DNA from: Holosporaceae bacterium 'Namur'
Lineage (GTDB): Bacteria > Pseudomonadota > Alphaproteobacteria > Rickettsiales > Midichloriaceae
Assembly (NCBI GenBank): GCA_014116815.1
Contig: JACGYV010000007.1
Coordinates: forward strand, 14,744-78,743
Direction of reading: 5' to 3'
DNA length: 64,000 nt
Shown here: one piece after another, positions 44,856 to 54,012 of the stretch
Layout: each line of letters opens with the position of its first letter
How positions within the stretch are numbered: the stretch's first letter is position 1
Notes under the pieces: model-generated
Told to the model about the DNA's origin: nothing
Database searches by the model: none
The model's input: the letters and a program-made list of their open reading frames with translations, nothing else
Position numbers and translations under genes: made by a program

Positions 44856-45833
44856 TCAACTCCTAAGTCCGGCCAAAAGCTGCATAATGTCCTCAGGCAA
44901 TTTGCTTTCAAAGCTGAGTTCCTGACCGCCGGACGGGTGTGTAAGTTTAAGCCTAACCGCATGCAAAGCCTGGCGCGGGAACTGTTTGATAAGCTCAGCT
45001 GTTTCTTTATTAAAGCAATTTAAGTTATGATTTAAATTAGTGCCGTAAGTTTGATCGCCGACAATCGGAGTCTTCTTATGGGTTAAATGTACTCTTATCT
45101 GATGGGTTCTACCGGTTTCAAGTTCGCATTCAACTAAGCTTATAGTGTCCCCGCCGAATTTTTCCAATACATTATATCTTGTGATTGCAACCCTGCCTTC
45201 ACCTTTGACTACAGTCATTTTTTTTCTATCTTTCGGGTTTCTTGCAATGTTAGTTTGAATTGTGCCTATATGAGGGGTAAGTGTGCCGTAAACTAAAGCA
45301 AAATAGGTGCGTTTAATTTCCCTCTCCGCTAATTGCTTTGAAAGCTTGGCATGAGTGATATCATCTTTGGCAATTACAATCAGCCCTGAAGTATCTTTAT
45401 CCAATCTATGCACAATCCCCGGCCTTCGGGTGCCTCCTAATTGGGATAAATTATTGCCGAAGTGATGAATAAGCGCATTTACCAAAGTATCATTATGATT
45501 GCCGGCGCCCGGGTGCACAGTGAGATAAGGGGGTTTATCCAAAATAATTAATTCATTATCTTCATATATAATATTTAAATCTAAATTTTTAGGGGTAAGT
45601 ATCGATTCCTCACATGGTGGAACAAATATTCTTAGCTTATCTCCTTCCCTGACAGAATAAGAGATATTAGAGAAAGTACAATCATTTAAGTAAAAATTAT
45701 CACTCTCTATTAACTTTTTAATTTTAGTTCTGGAAAATTCTGTTAGTTTATATGCGAGTAGCTTATCGAGTCGTAAACCTTGTTCTTCAAGTGTAACTAC
45801 GAATTCAAAGGTTTGGTTATAAAACTTACTCAT
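44856..45833 (-). CDS. rluD: RluA-family 23S rRNA pseudouridine synthase (RluD-type)
   Basis: 325 aa. An N-terminal S4 RNA-binding domain (QGLRLDKLLAYKLTEFSRTKIKKLI) is followed by the catalytic domain with GIVHRLDKDTSGLIVIAK, in which the Asp of RLDKDTSG is the nucleophile, and RTHQIRVHLTHKKTPIVGDQTYG. S4 plus RluA-type domain is the RluD (positions 1911, 1915, 1917) or RluC arrangement. In RluD-type proteins the N-terminal domain opens this way. It lies divergent to the DUF6476-like gene. Confidence 0.92.
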   Translation of the reverse strand: MSKFYNQTFEFVVTLEEQGLRLDKLLAYKLTEFSRTKIKKLIESDNFYLNDCTFSNISYSVREGDKLRIFVPPCEESILTPKNLDLNIIYEDNELIILDKPPYLTVHPGAGNHNDTLVNALIHHFGNNLSQLGGTRRPGIVHRLDKDTSGLIVIAKDDITHAKLSKQLAEREIKRTYFALVYGTLTPHIGTIQTNIARNPKDRKKMTVVKGEGRVAITRYNVLEKFGGDTISLVECELETGRTHQIRVHLTHKKTPIVGDQTYGTNLNHNLNCFNKETAELIKQFPRQALHAVRLKLTHPSGGQELSFESKLPEDIMQLLAGLRS

Positions 45834-45850
45834 AAATTAAGAGGAATAAT

Positions 45851-46225
45851 ATGGGTTATCATAAAAGCAACAAGTTCAGATTATTAAATTTTTTTGTTTA
45901 CGCAATAGTAATAATTTTAGGTATAGGAGTTATAACTTTTATAAGTAATAAATACAATTTTGTCAAAGAAGCTCCTGAAGGAGAAAACTCTGCAAGCTTG
46001 GTGTGTGAAAATCTTTCCGCTAAAATTATTCTTGAATCTAAAATTCAGGATATGAAAGAAGTAGGTAATAAGCTAATATTGCTTACCGTTCCGGAAGCAG
46101 GGAGCCAGCAGATAATTATTTTTGATTACTGTCAAAATAAAATTATAAGCGATCTCCTAATTGAGATAAAGGATAAAAAGGTTAAAGATCTCGGAGAATT
46201 AGATAGTAATTCAATAATAGGATAA
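45851..46225 (+). CDS. Single-pass membrane protein (DUF6476-like)
   Basis: 124 aa. A basic N-terminus (HKSNKFRLLNFFVY) then one transmembrane helix (about 15-33), then a periplasmic domain with LVCENLSAKIILESKIQ, a VPEAGSQQIIIFDYCQNKI stretch and two cysteines. This layout matches a small alphaproteobacterial inner-membrane protein family (DUF6476-like), role unknown. Four-base gap to nrdR suggests cotranscription. Confidence 0.6.
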   Translation: MGYHKSNKFRLLNFFVYAIVIILGIGVITFISNKYNFVKEAPEGENSASLVCENLSAKIILESKIQDMKEVGNKLILLTVPEAGSQQIIIFDYCQNKIISDLLIEIKDKKVKDLGELDSNSIIG

Positions 46226-46229
46226 GTCT

Positions 46230-46691
46230 ATGAAATGTCCTTTCTGCGGGTTTTTAGATAGTCAAGTGAAAGATTCCCGTCCTTCGGAGGATGGCCTAAC
46301 TATTAAACGCAGAAGGTTTTGTCCTGATTGCGGAGGAAGGTTCACTACCTATGAAAGAATTGAGATGAGGGAGCTCTTTGTTATTAAAAAAGGTGGAGAC
46401 AAGCGACTTTTTGACCCATCAAAATTATTGAAATCCATGCAGGTTGCAGCGAGAAAAAGACCGGTGGAGGCGGAGCAGCTGGAAGAAATAGTATCCCGTA
46501 TTACTAAAAAACTTGAGAAATACGGCGAGGGTGAGATAACTTCACAGGCAGTCGGGCAATTGGTAATGAATGAGCTTTTAAAAATTGATCAGGTGGCATA
46601 CGTAAGATATGCCTCTGTATATAAAGACTTTGCGGAAGCAAGTGATTTCGGAAAATTTATTGAAAACTTAAATATTACTAAAGATGAATAA
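46230..46691 (+). CDS. nrdR: Transcriptional repressor NrdR
   Basis: 153 aa. N-terminal zinc ribbon MKCPFCGFLDSQVKDSRPSE with the second Cys pair FCPDCGGRFTTYE, then the ATP-cone (VIKKGGDKRLFDPSKLLKSM) that senses dATP/ATP. It represses ribonucleotide reductase genes. The very end (ATGAATAA) overlaps the murG start by eight bases, so the two are probably translated together. Confidence 0.95.
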   Translation: MKCPFCGFLDSQVKDSRPSEDGLTIKRRRFCPDCGGRFTTYERIEMRELFVIKKGGDKRLFDPSKLLKSMQVAARKRPVEAEQLEEIVSRITKKLEKYGEGEITSQAVGQLVMNELLKIDQVAYVRYASVYKDFAEASDFGKFIENLNITKDE

Positions 46692-47772
46692 CAATACTAT
46701 TATTATAGCAACCGGCGGCACGGGAGGGCATATATTCCCTGCACAGGCTTTATCCGATAAACTGGTTAAAGAAAATTTTAATCCGGTACTTATTTGCGAT
46801 GACAGAGCAAATAAATTTCTTTATGGAAGCTTACAATCAGTTAAAAAGTTTCAAATCAGCTCTTCTAACCTTTCGGGGGGGATAATCTCTAAGCTCCAAG
46901 GTTTAAGTTTACTGCTGATTAACATATTAAAAGTCATATTTATTTACCTTAAAATAAAGCCGGGATGTGTGGTAGGGTTCGGCGGATATCCTGCATTGCC
47001 TAGCATTGTTGCAGCAATTATACTTAATATTCCGATCATTATGTATGAACCTAATGCAGTTTTAGGTCGTGTTAATAAATGGTTCTTGCGTTATGCAAAG
47101 GTGCTTGCTCTTTTTATGCCCAACACTACAAAAATTGCGGAAAAATATAAAAACAAGGTGAAAATTGTCGGGGATTTGGTTAGGGATGAACTTTTAAAGC
47201 AAGCGGAGCAAGAGAGAATTAAAAATAAAAAATTTACTTTATTAGTCTTCGGTGGTAGCCAAGGCGCACAAGTTTTTTCTGAAGTCATTCCGGAAGCTGT
47301 AAAACTATTGCCGCCTCTTTTACGTAAAAAGTTATTAATTATCCAGCAGGCACGTCCTAATCTGGTGGAGCAAACTATAGAGGCTTATAAGAAAATTGAG
47401 GTAGAAGCTGTTATTAAGCCATTCTTTGAAAATATCGGTGAATTATACTTAAAAGCAGATCTGGTCATTTGCCGCTCAGGAGCTTCAACTATTTCAGAAC
47501 TGATTAACTTTAAGCTACCTGCTATTCTGGTTCCGTTTCCGCATGCAACTGATAACCATCAATACTACAATGCTTTATATCTTGCGGAAAATGCTACGGC
47601 ACGCCTTATTACACAAGACAAATTTAAGTCGATAGTGCTTGCGGAGCAACTTGAAGAATTGATAGAATCAAGTATCAAGCTTAAAAAGCTTAAAACTGCT
47701 TATGATAAAATGAAAACAACTAACGGAACTCAAAAATTGTTTTCCATAGTGCAGAAGCATTTGAAAAAATAA
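46684..47772 (+). CDS. murG: UDP-N-acetylglucosamine transferase MurG
   Basis: Adds GlcNAc to lipid I to make lipid II, the peptidoglycan building unit, on the inner membrane. 362 aa with GGTGGHIFPAQALSDKL at the N-terminus, GFGGYPALPSIVAA, EPNAVLGRVNKW, the C-terminal domain FGGSQGAQ and the UDP-GlcNAc site ICRSGASTISELINFKLPAILVPFPHA-type. Presence supports a peptidoglycan pathway in this organism. It overlaps nrdR by eight bases. Confidence 0.95.
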   Translation: MNNNTIIIATGGTGGHIFPAQALSDKLVKENFNPVLICDDRANKFLYGSLQSVKKFQISSSNLSGGIISKLQGLSLLLINILKVIFIYLKIKPGCVVGFGGYPALPSIVAAIILNIPIIMYEPNAVLGRVNKWFLRYAKVLALFMPNTTKIAEKYKNKVKIVGDLVRDELLKQAEQERIKNKKFTLLVFGGSQGAQVFSEVIPEAVKLLPPLLRKKLLIIQQARPNLVEQTIEAYKKIEVEAVIKPFFENIGELYLKADLVICRSGASTISELINFKLPAILVPFPHATDNHQYYNALYLAENATARLITQDKFKSIVLAEQLEELIESSIKLKKLKTAYDKMKTTNGTQKLFSIVQKHLKK

Positions 47773-47843
47773 ACTTAAAATCTTGATTTTAATATAGTAG
47801 CAGCTAACATTAAATTAAGGGATCGACAAAATAAGGAAAAATT

Positions 47844-49283
47844 ATGACAGAAAGAACTATTACTGTAGCTTACGGTGACGGCATTGGCCCCGAGATAATG
47901 GAAGCTACGCTTTTCATACTGAAAGAGGCAGGAGCAAAGCTTAATATAGAAACCATAGATATCGGTGAAAAGTTATATCTCAAAGGTTTCGGATCGGGAA
48001 TTTCTAAAGAGGCATGGGAGACGGTAAAGCGTAATAAAATTATTTTAAAATCACCGATTACCACCCCTCAAGGTAAGGGGTATAAAAGCCTTAACGTAAC
48101 TTTTAGAAAAGGCTTGGGGTTATTTGCTAACGTGCGCCCGACTGTTTCATATTATCCTTATATTGAAAGCAACCACCAAAAGATGGATATGGTGATTGTG
48201 AGAGAAAACGAAGAAGATTTATATGCCGGTATTGAATATCGCATGACTGCTAACAGTAGCGCATGTTTTAAGCTTATATCCAGGCAGGGCTGTGAGAAAA
48301 TCATAAGATATGCTTTTGAATATGCACTCCTTAACAATAGGAAGAAAGTAACTTGTGTTTCTAAAGATAACATAATGAAAGTTACCGATGGTTCTTTCCA
48401 CGCTATATTTGACGAAATTGCACCTCTCTATCCTGAGATTAAGACTGATCACTTTATAGTCGATATCGGAGCGGCAAAAATTGCTTCTCGCCCGGAGCTC
48501 TTTGATGTTATAGTGACCCTGAATTTATATGGTGATATTATTTCCGATATAGCTGCGGAAGTATCAGGCTCGGTAGGCTTAGCGGGAAGCGCTAATATTG
48601 GAGAGAATTATGCGATGTTTGAAGCAATCCACGGTTCTGCTCCCGATATTGCAGGTAAAAAGATGGCTAACCCTTCAGGGTTATTAAATGGTGCAATAAT
48701 GATGCTTGAATACATCGGGCAAGCTGATGTGGCGGTAAAAATCCAGAATGCCTGGCTTAAAACGATTGAAGAGGGAATCCATACCGCTGATATTTATAAA
48801 GAAGGTAAAAGTAAGAAAAAAGTTGAGACTATGGAATTTGCTAAAGCAGTCGTGGAAAATTTAGGTAAAAAGCCTGTACATTTTTCTCCTCTGGCTGAGC
48901 GCGAAGCTAAGCTTATTAATTTACCAAAAATGGAGCTTGATACACAAAACAAAGAGATTATCGGAGTAGATTTTTATATTGAAGACAGAAGTGCCAACCC
49001 GAAGGCTATAGCTGAGCAAGTGAAGGCTTTACACCCTAAATTAGAACTTGAAAATATTTCGCAAAGAGGAATTAAAGTTTGGCCGGAGAATGAGGTGGAA
49101 AACCTGTCCTATGATTTATGGCGTTTAAGGTATATTTCTTCAAATGCAGATCATAAACTTAGCCAAAAAGATATTTTAGAACTGAGTGAGGCGATTTCAA
49201 ACAAAGGTGTAGAGATCAGCACTATTCAAATGCTTTATGTGTTTGAGGGAATGGCCGGGTTCACTAAATCCCAGGGAGATTAA
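47844..49283 (+). CDS. icd: NADP-dependent isocitrate dehydrogenase (Rickettsiales-type)
   Basis: TCA-cycle enzyme, 479 aa, the length of the Rickettsia-type enzyme that carries a C-terminal extension beyond the about 345-aa core. Core motifs: AYGDGIGPEIMEA, the substrate loop LKSPITTPQGKGYKSLNVTFRK, VIVRENEEDLYAGIEY, NLYGDIISDIAAEVSGSVGLAGSANIG and AIHGSAPDIAGK. The extension (about 345-479) is an added domain with GVDFYIEDRSANPKAIA. Starts with its own ribosome site; a terminator-like hairpin follows. Confidence 0.95.
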   Translation: MTERTITVAYGDGIGPEIMEATLFILKEAGAKLNIETIDIGEKLYLKGFGSGISKEAWETVKRNKIILKSPITTPQGKGYKSLNVTFRKGLGLFANVRPTVSYYPYIESNHQKMDMVIVRENEEDLYAGIEYRMTANSSACFKLISRQGCEKIIRYAFEYALLNNRKKVTCVSKDNIMKVTDGSFHAIFDEIAPLYPEIKTDHFIVDIGAAKIASRPELFDVIVTLNLYGDIISDIAAEVSGSVGLAGSANIGENYAMFEAIHGSAPDIAGKKMANPSGLLNGAIMMLEYIGQADVAVKIQNAWLKTIEEGIHTADIYKEGKSKKKVETMEFAKAVVENLGKKPVHFSPLAEREAKLINLPKMELDTQNKEIIGVDFYIEDRSANPKAIAEQVKALHPKLELENISQRGIKVWPENEVENLSYDLWRLRYISSNADHKLSQKDILELSEAISNKGVEISTIQMLYVFEGMAGFTKSQGD

Positions 49284-49318
49284 AGACTAAAACTTAATTA
49301 AGATAAAAGCTTTTAATG

Positions 49319-49360
49319 AGGGCACTTAGGTTAATACTAATGTGTCCTTTATGTATTTTT
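49319..49360 (+). terminator. Likely intrinsic terminator of icd
   Basis: AGGGCACTTAG and CTAATGTGTCCT pair with one bulge and G-U pairs, followed after a short gap by the run ATTTTT. It is 36 bases after the icd stop codon. Confidence 0.5.
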
Positions 49361-49425
49361 AGTTTTTTATGATAAAGTATATAATTAATATATAAAACTT
49401 GCTTATTAAAGAAATATGATAAAAA

Positions 49426-49440
49426 TTAACCAAGTATTAA
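49426..49440 (+). promoter_or_regulatory. CtrA-type box TTAA-N7-TTAA upstream of 49517 gene
   Basis: Perfect TTAACCAAGTATTAA followed by CC, i.e. TTAACC repeated with an N5 spacer. It is about 77 bases before the ATG of the frameshifted hypothetical gene. Confidence 0.4.
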
Positions 49441-49516
49441 CCTATTTTTTGGTATAGTTAAATAAATAAGGGGGAGTGCTTATTAAGTGCTTTTTATGCT
49501 AAGGAAGGGGGATTAA

Positions 49517-50306
49517 ATGCCGAAAAAGATACAGCAAAACCAAATTTTAAGTAAGCTAAAGCTTAATATTGACAGGGAATTAAAGCAATTTGCAAATGAG
49601 TATAAAAGAGAAAGCGATAAAGGGGAGCGGGAAAAACACTATAACCTGGATGAAGCTTTGGATGAGCTTAAGAAAGATCATAAAAAAAAGATAATTAAGC
49701 ATTTTGATGAAGCCACAAAAATGATGTTATGCGGTAGCACTTTAAGTTCTATGATAAAAAAATTCGGTAAAGGAGGGAGAAAAGATATCTTAGAAGCTGT
49801 TAAAGAAATTCAAGATGAAGAGCTTGAGAAATCAGTAAATAAAGCAGTTGTTAAAACATCTAAATTTGAAAAAGAAGTTGATAAAGCTTTTGAAGAGATA
49901 GCTGAAACTGTTGATGAATATAAACAAAAAGGATCTTTTGAAAAGCACGGAACTTCTATTTTAAAAGCCGGAGCAATTGCTATCGCTGCCGGAGCAACTT
50001 TCTTTGTAGCGGCGGCAGTGGTAGGCATTGCTGCAAGTGTGGGAATAGTATTGCCGGGTTTAGGGCTGCTGGCCGGGGATTCAGTTATAGCCGGTGGTTT
50101 AGGAATGATGGGAGGAGAAGTAGGTTTAATAACAGGGGCAGCTGCATCCGTGGCAGGGTTGAGCGCGGTTGCAGTACAATCGGTTATGACGGCCGAAGGA
50201 ATTTAAAGATATTGCAAGTGAGAAAGCTGAGACGCTAAAAAGTTTTACTAATGTAGCGATTGAGAAAGTTAAAGAATTAGGGGCTGAAAAAGGGCAGGGA
50301 AGATAA
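49517..50306 (+). pseudogene. Hypothetical protein, +1 frameshift near 50196
   Basis: No family recognised. The first 229 codons (to a TAA at 50204) encode a charged helical domain (KIQQNQILSKLKLNIDREL) and a Gly/Ala-rich hydrophobic hairpin (about 150-225, with ATFFVAAAVVGIAASVG). The frame then stops at TAEGI. If one base of the GAAGGA at about 50195-50200 is skipped, the reading continues as TAEEFKDIASEKAETLKSF and then VAIEKVKELGAEKGQGR to a stop at 50306, a well-formed amphipathic end. So the gene probably carries a one-base insertion or a sequencing error; programmed frameshifting is a less likely alternative. The intact protein would be about 262 aa. Confidence 0.6.
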
Positions 50307-50382
50307 AACAGCTTAGCTTTCATTTAATAAAGAGTACAAAACAGCAGAAGGCTTAAAATACTTTCGTTTATTATATCAAAAT

Positions 50383-50808
50383 TTATTTGGAAGTATCCAG
50401 GTCTATTTTAAACCCGATTGTGGGGCAAGGCATTTTAAATGCCGAGTTTTTTTCCTTAGCATAATCGGTGGGATGCTTTTTAAAATGCTGAGTTTTTTCA
50501 TATTCTTCGGCCATAATCTTATTATTGGGGCAAAGATTTTTTTGCTCTTCAAATATCAAATATAAATTGCTGCCTTCCTCTTCAAACATAGAAGGATTCT
50601 TAGTTTCTTTAAGTTTGGCCTTAGTATTAATCAGGTCTGAAGCATTTTCATGCACCATGTCTTTTTCCTGAGGAACTTTTAGATAATTAGTTTCCAGCTT
50701 AAGCTCCAGTAAATGTGAACAGATGGGTGATGGGCAATCTTGAGCGAAACCGAGGTTTAGCCATAAAGCTATAAATATAAAAAACTTGGTAAAATGCTCA
50801 GACCTCAT
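50383..50808 (-). CDS. Secreted hypothetical protein, 141 aa
   Basis: No family recognised. The N-terminus (about 1-22, HFTKFFIFIALWLNLGFA) is a signal peptide. The mature part has an early Cys pair (CPSPIC) and later cysteines (LCPNNK and PCPTIGF), so disulfides are likely in the periplasm, and it is otherwise Lys/Glu-rich and helical. It converges with the upstream frameshifted gene and is upstream of nothing obvious on its strand; glpX is the next minus-strand gene. Confidence 0.6.
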   Translation of the reverse strand: MRSEHFTKFFIFIALWLNLGFAQDCPSPICSHLLELKLETNYLKVPQEKDMVHENASDLINTKAKLKETKNPSMFEEEGSNLYLIFEEQKNLCPNNKIMAEEYEKTQHFKKHPTDYAKEKNSAFKMPCPTIGFKIDLDTSK

Positions 50809-50862
50809 ATCGCTTGCCTGATTTAAGTATATTATAACTAATCTATAATATAGAAGTTAAAA

Positions 50863-51843
50863 TTAAAGTTCACAAGCCTTATGATAAGAAATCATATTAG
50901 TAATTGATGAAATTAAGAGAGAATGATAGCTAAATCTTTCATCTTTATGTTGTTTTAATCCTTCCAGATAATCTCCTGAAGTAATGCCGGTCGCAGCAAA
51001 AATAACCTCCCCTTGCACCATGTCATTAATTTCATAAACTTTGGTTGCATCTAAAATCCCCATGCGTTTGGCGCGCGCTTCTTCTATCTCATCCTTAAAT
51101 AGTAATCTGCCTTGCATCTGGCCGCCCAATACTTTTAAAGCAGCCGCAGCAAGTACGCCTTCAGGAGCCCCGCCGATACCTATATAAAGGTCGATTTCCG
51201 AGCTAGGCAGCGTGGTTGCAATTGCAGTCATTACATCCCCGTCCTTGATCAATTTTACTCTTGCACCGGCTTCTCTGATATCAGCTATGAGTTTATCATG
51301 ACGAGGACGATTGAGCACACATACATGGAGATCGTAAATTGAACATTTTTTAGCGGTGCTTAAGTTTTTTAAGTTTTGTTTTATAGAGTTATCTAAATGG
51401 ATTACTCCAACCGGGAGACCGTTACCTACCGCTATTTTTTCCATATAAGTATCAGGTGCATGCAAAAAACCGTTTTTATTGGTCATCGCCATAACGGAAA
51501 TCGAATTAGGAGCATTATGAGCACATAATGTGGTTCCTTCCAGCGGATCGAGCGCTATATCAAGTTCTATTCCTCCTCTGCCTACCTGCTCGCCGATATA
51601 TAGCATGGGAGCTTCATCTCTTTCTCCTTCTCCGATTGCAACCACTCCGCTTATATCAAGTTTATTTAATGCGCTTCGCATTGCATTAACCGCCGCTTGA
51701 TCGGCCGCCTTCTCATCACCTTTGCCTATCCAGCTGTAACAAGCTTTTGCAGCTGCTTTGGTTGCTTTTAATATGCCTACATGCAGTCTTTCGTTTAGCA
51801 TTTCTACTTGCTCATTAAAAATTTTCTTAATTGGAGCTTTCAT
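50863..51843 (-). CDS. glpX: Class II fructose-1,6-bisphosphatase GlpX
   Basis: 326 aa. Hydrolyses fructose-1,6-bisphosphate in gluconeogenesis. The class II signatures are IGEGERDEAPMLYIGE (metal-binding), DPLEGTTLCAHN and YIGIGGAPEGVLAAAAL, and the sequence begins with a helix run up to KAAAKACYSWIGKGDEKAAD. With rpe on the opposite strand, carbon flow to pentose phosphate and gluconeogenesis is implied; the products may support cell-wall and nucleotide synthesis. Confidence 0.94.
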   Translation of the reverse strand: MKAPIKKIFNEQVEMLNERLHVGILKATKAAAKACYSWIGKGDEKAADQAAVNAMRSALNKLDISGVVAIGEGERDEAPMLYIGEQVGRGGIELDIALDPLEGTTLCAHNAPNSISVMAMTNKNGFLHAPDTYMEKIAVGNGLPVGVIHLDNSIKQNLKNLSTAKKCSIYDLHVCVLNRPRHDKLIADIREAGARVKLIKDGDVMTAIATTLPSSEIDLYIGIGGAPEGVLAAAALKVLGGQMQGRLLFKDEIEEARAKRMGILDATKVYEINDMVQGEVIFAATGITSGDYLEGLKQHKDERFSYHSLLISSITNMISYHKACEL

Positions 51844-51923
51844 TTAATATTTATATTTATAGAAAATCAGTTAGAATTTTATTATCATTGAAATAGCTAA
51901 AAGTCAAAATTTTAAGAGAAACT

Positions 51924-52574
51924 ATGCAACTTAAAATTGCTCCATCCATACTCTCAAGTGACTTCGCAATTCTAGGCGAAGAAGTAAAGCGTGTCACTGA
52001 GGCCGGCGCGGATTATATCCATATTGATGTTATGGACGGAAGCTTTGTTCCGAGTATTACTCTCGGTTCAAGTGTGGTTAAATCAATCAGAAAATATAGC
52101 CCGCTTCCTTTCGATGTTCACTTAATGGTGAGTAACCCGGAACAACATGTTGAACAATTTGCGCAAGGCGGCGCCGATATTATTACTTTTCATGCGGAAG
52201 CAACATTGCATATTGATAGGTTAATCGATAAAATTCATTCTTTAGGGAAGAAAGCAGGTATATCACTAGTGCCGAGTAGTAATGAATCAATACTTAATTA
52301 TTTATACGATAAAATTGATTTGATTCTGGTAATGACAGTGAATCCGGGTTTCGGCGGGCAAAGTTTTATTCCTTCTCAACTAATGAAAATTCAAAATATC
52401 CGGCGGAAAATAATTGAGTCAAAGCGGAATATTGAGCTTCAAGTTGACGGCGGAATTAATGATTCTACCGCTCGCATGTGTAAAGAAGCGGGAGCAAGCA
52501 TAGTGGTTGCGGGAAGTTATATATTTAGGGATCAAAACTATGCGGCAAATATTCAATCTTTAAAACAGGTTTAA
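51924..52574 (+). CDS. rpe: Ribulose-phosphate 3-epimerase
   Basis: 216 aa TIM barrel that interconverts ribulose-5-P and xylulose-5-P. Signatures: KIAPSILSSDFAILGEEV, ADYIHIDVMDGSFVPSITLG (metal ligands His and Asp), DVHLMVSNPEQHV and MTVNPGFGGQSFIPSQLMKI. The phosphate-binding end reads LQVDGGINDSTARM then VVAGSYIF. It converges with rpoN with only seven bases between the stop codons. Confidence 0.94.
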   Translation: MQLKIAPSILSSDFAILGEEVKRVTEAGADYIHIDVMDGSFVPSITLGSSVVKSIRKYSPLPFDVHLMVSNPEQHVEQFAQGGADIITFHAEATLHIDRLIDKIHSLGKKAGISLVPSSNESILNYLYDKIDLILVMTVNPGFGGQSFIPSQLMKIQNIRRKIIESKRNIELQVDGGINDSTARMCKEAGASIVVAGSYIFRDQNYAANIQSLKQV

Positions 52575-52581
52575 ACTTTTT

Positions 52582-53934
52582 TTAAGAAGCTGCTGCTTTT
52601 AAACGTTTGCGTTGATGAGATGACGGAATATTCATCGCTTCTCTGTACTTAGTTACCGTGCGCCTTGAGATATCTATTCCTCTTGATTGTAATATTGCGG
52701 AAATTTTATCGTCGGCCAGCACCTCATTCGCTTGTTCCTCTTCAATCAATTCTTTGATCTTATTTTTAATTGCACTTGAGGAATAAATGTTTTCTGCAAA
52801 ATTAGATTTAATTTTGCTGGTGAAAAAGTATTTAATCTCAAAAGTACCGATCACGGTTGCGATAGTTTTATTACTTATTCTGCTTATCGTGCTTTCATGA
52901 AGGTTGGTTTTTTTAGCAATATCAGCAAGAGTCATAGGTTTTAAATAATTTATTCCTTTTTCAAAAAATTCATATTGTTCTTCTGCAATGGCTGAAGTGA
53001 CTTGAAATATGGTGTTTGCTCTCTGCTCGAGCGCTCGTGCGATAAACATAGCATCATGAAATCTATGCTTACAAAAAATTATCTCATCTTTAGTCTTTAA
53101 ATTTTCTAATGTTTCTTTATATAAATTGCTGTTTAAGTTAATGCTCGGAAGGTGTTCATTATTTAATTTTACTACAAGGTTAGCATATGTATCAAAAAAT
53201 ATGAAAGCATCAGGGATTAATGTCTGTGTTATGTGGGTAAAAAAATTCCTACCCGGTTTCGGGTCAAGTTTCTTAATTGAAGCCATTCTTATTTTAAATT
53301 CTTCCAAGGTAATTTTAAACATTTTTATGAGCTTATTAATCTCTCCTTTTGCTATACCTTCAAGGTTCGCCAGAATATTTGCAAAAACTTCATCGTATAT
53401 ACCCTTTTCCTTAAGCTGTAAGCTTAAACATTCCTGTAGGTTTTGCGCATAGGCGCCTATCGGATCAAGCTTATAGAGCTTATTTAACACTGCTTCCGCT
53501 TCTGCTGTTTCGCACTTGAGAGCTTTAGCTATTTCTAAAATATTTTCGATTAAGTAGCCGTTATCATCTAAGGAATCAGTAAACCTTACCGCAATTAGTT
53601 TTTCCTTATTATCATGTATCGTAATAAAAATTTGATCAATCAAGTGTTGTTTTAGAGTGATCTGATTATCTACTATTCGACTAATATAATCTTCTCTGAA
53701 ATTACCGTCATTTTCTTTGGTTTGCACGCTTTCATAGCGGTGTTCTTCAAAATTTTCCTTAGTCCCTAAACCGGCACCTTCGGGAAAATTAATAAACGGG
53801 TTTTCAAGGATTTGAGTGTCTATAAATTCTTTTAGTTCAAATGTGTTCATTTGCAGAATTTTTAATGATTGCTGCAGCTGTTTAGTCATTGCCAAACTTT
53901 GAACGGTTTTAACCGTAAGTTTTTGGTTAAGCAT
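52582..53934 (-). CDS. rpoN: RNA polymerase sigma-54 factor RpoN
   Basis: 450 aa. The N-terminal Gln-rich activator-interacting region (AMTKQLQQSLKILQMNTFEL) leads to the acidic region, the core-binding domain and the C-terminal DNA-binding part with a helix-turn-helix (TNLHESTISRISNKT) and the RpoN box SRRTVTKYREAM (consensus ARRTVAKYRE). Sigma-54 reads -24/-12 promoters and needs an enhancer-binding activator; no activator is in the window. Rickettsia lacks rpoN, so its presence places this genome among the less reduced Rickettsiales or a neighbour. Confidence 0.93.
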   Translation of the reverse strand: MLNQKLTVKTVQSLAMTKQLQQSLKILQMNTFELKEFIDTQILENPFINFPEGAGLGTKENFEEHRYESVQTKENDGNFREDYISRIVDNQITLKQHLIDQIFITIHDNKEKLIAVRFTDSLDDNGYLIENILEIAKALKCETAEAEAVLNKLYKLDPIGAYAQNLQECLSLQLKEKGIYDEVFANILANLEGIAKGEINKLIKMFKITLEEFKIRMASIKKLDPKPGRNFFTHITQTLIPDAFIFFDTYANLVVKLNNEHLPSINLNSNLYKETLENLKTKDEIIFCKHRFHDAMFIARALEQRANTIFQVTSAIAEEQYEFFEKGINYLKPMTLADIAKKTNLHESTISRISNKTIATVIGTFEIKYFFTSKIKSNFAENIYSSSAIKNKIKELIEEEQANEVLADDKISAILQSRGIDISRRTVTKYREAMNIPSSHQRKRLKAAAS

Positions 53935-54012
53935 TGATTTTTATAATATTCCACCCCTTATAACTTAAAGGCTATTATACTTTAAAATATATGTCCAGAG
54001 TATTTATAAAAC

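Noticed and set aside
48219-48452. 77-aa minus-strand ORF
   Set aside because: Shadow of icd, which is complete.
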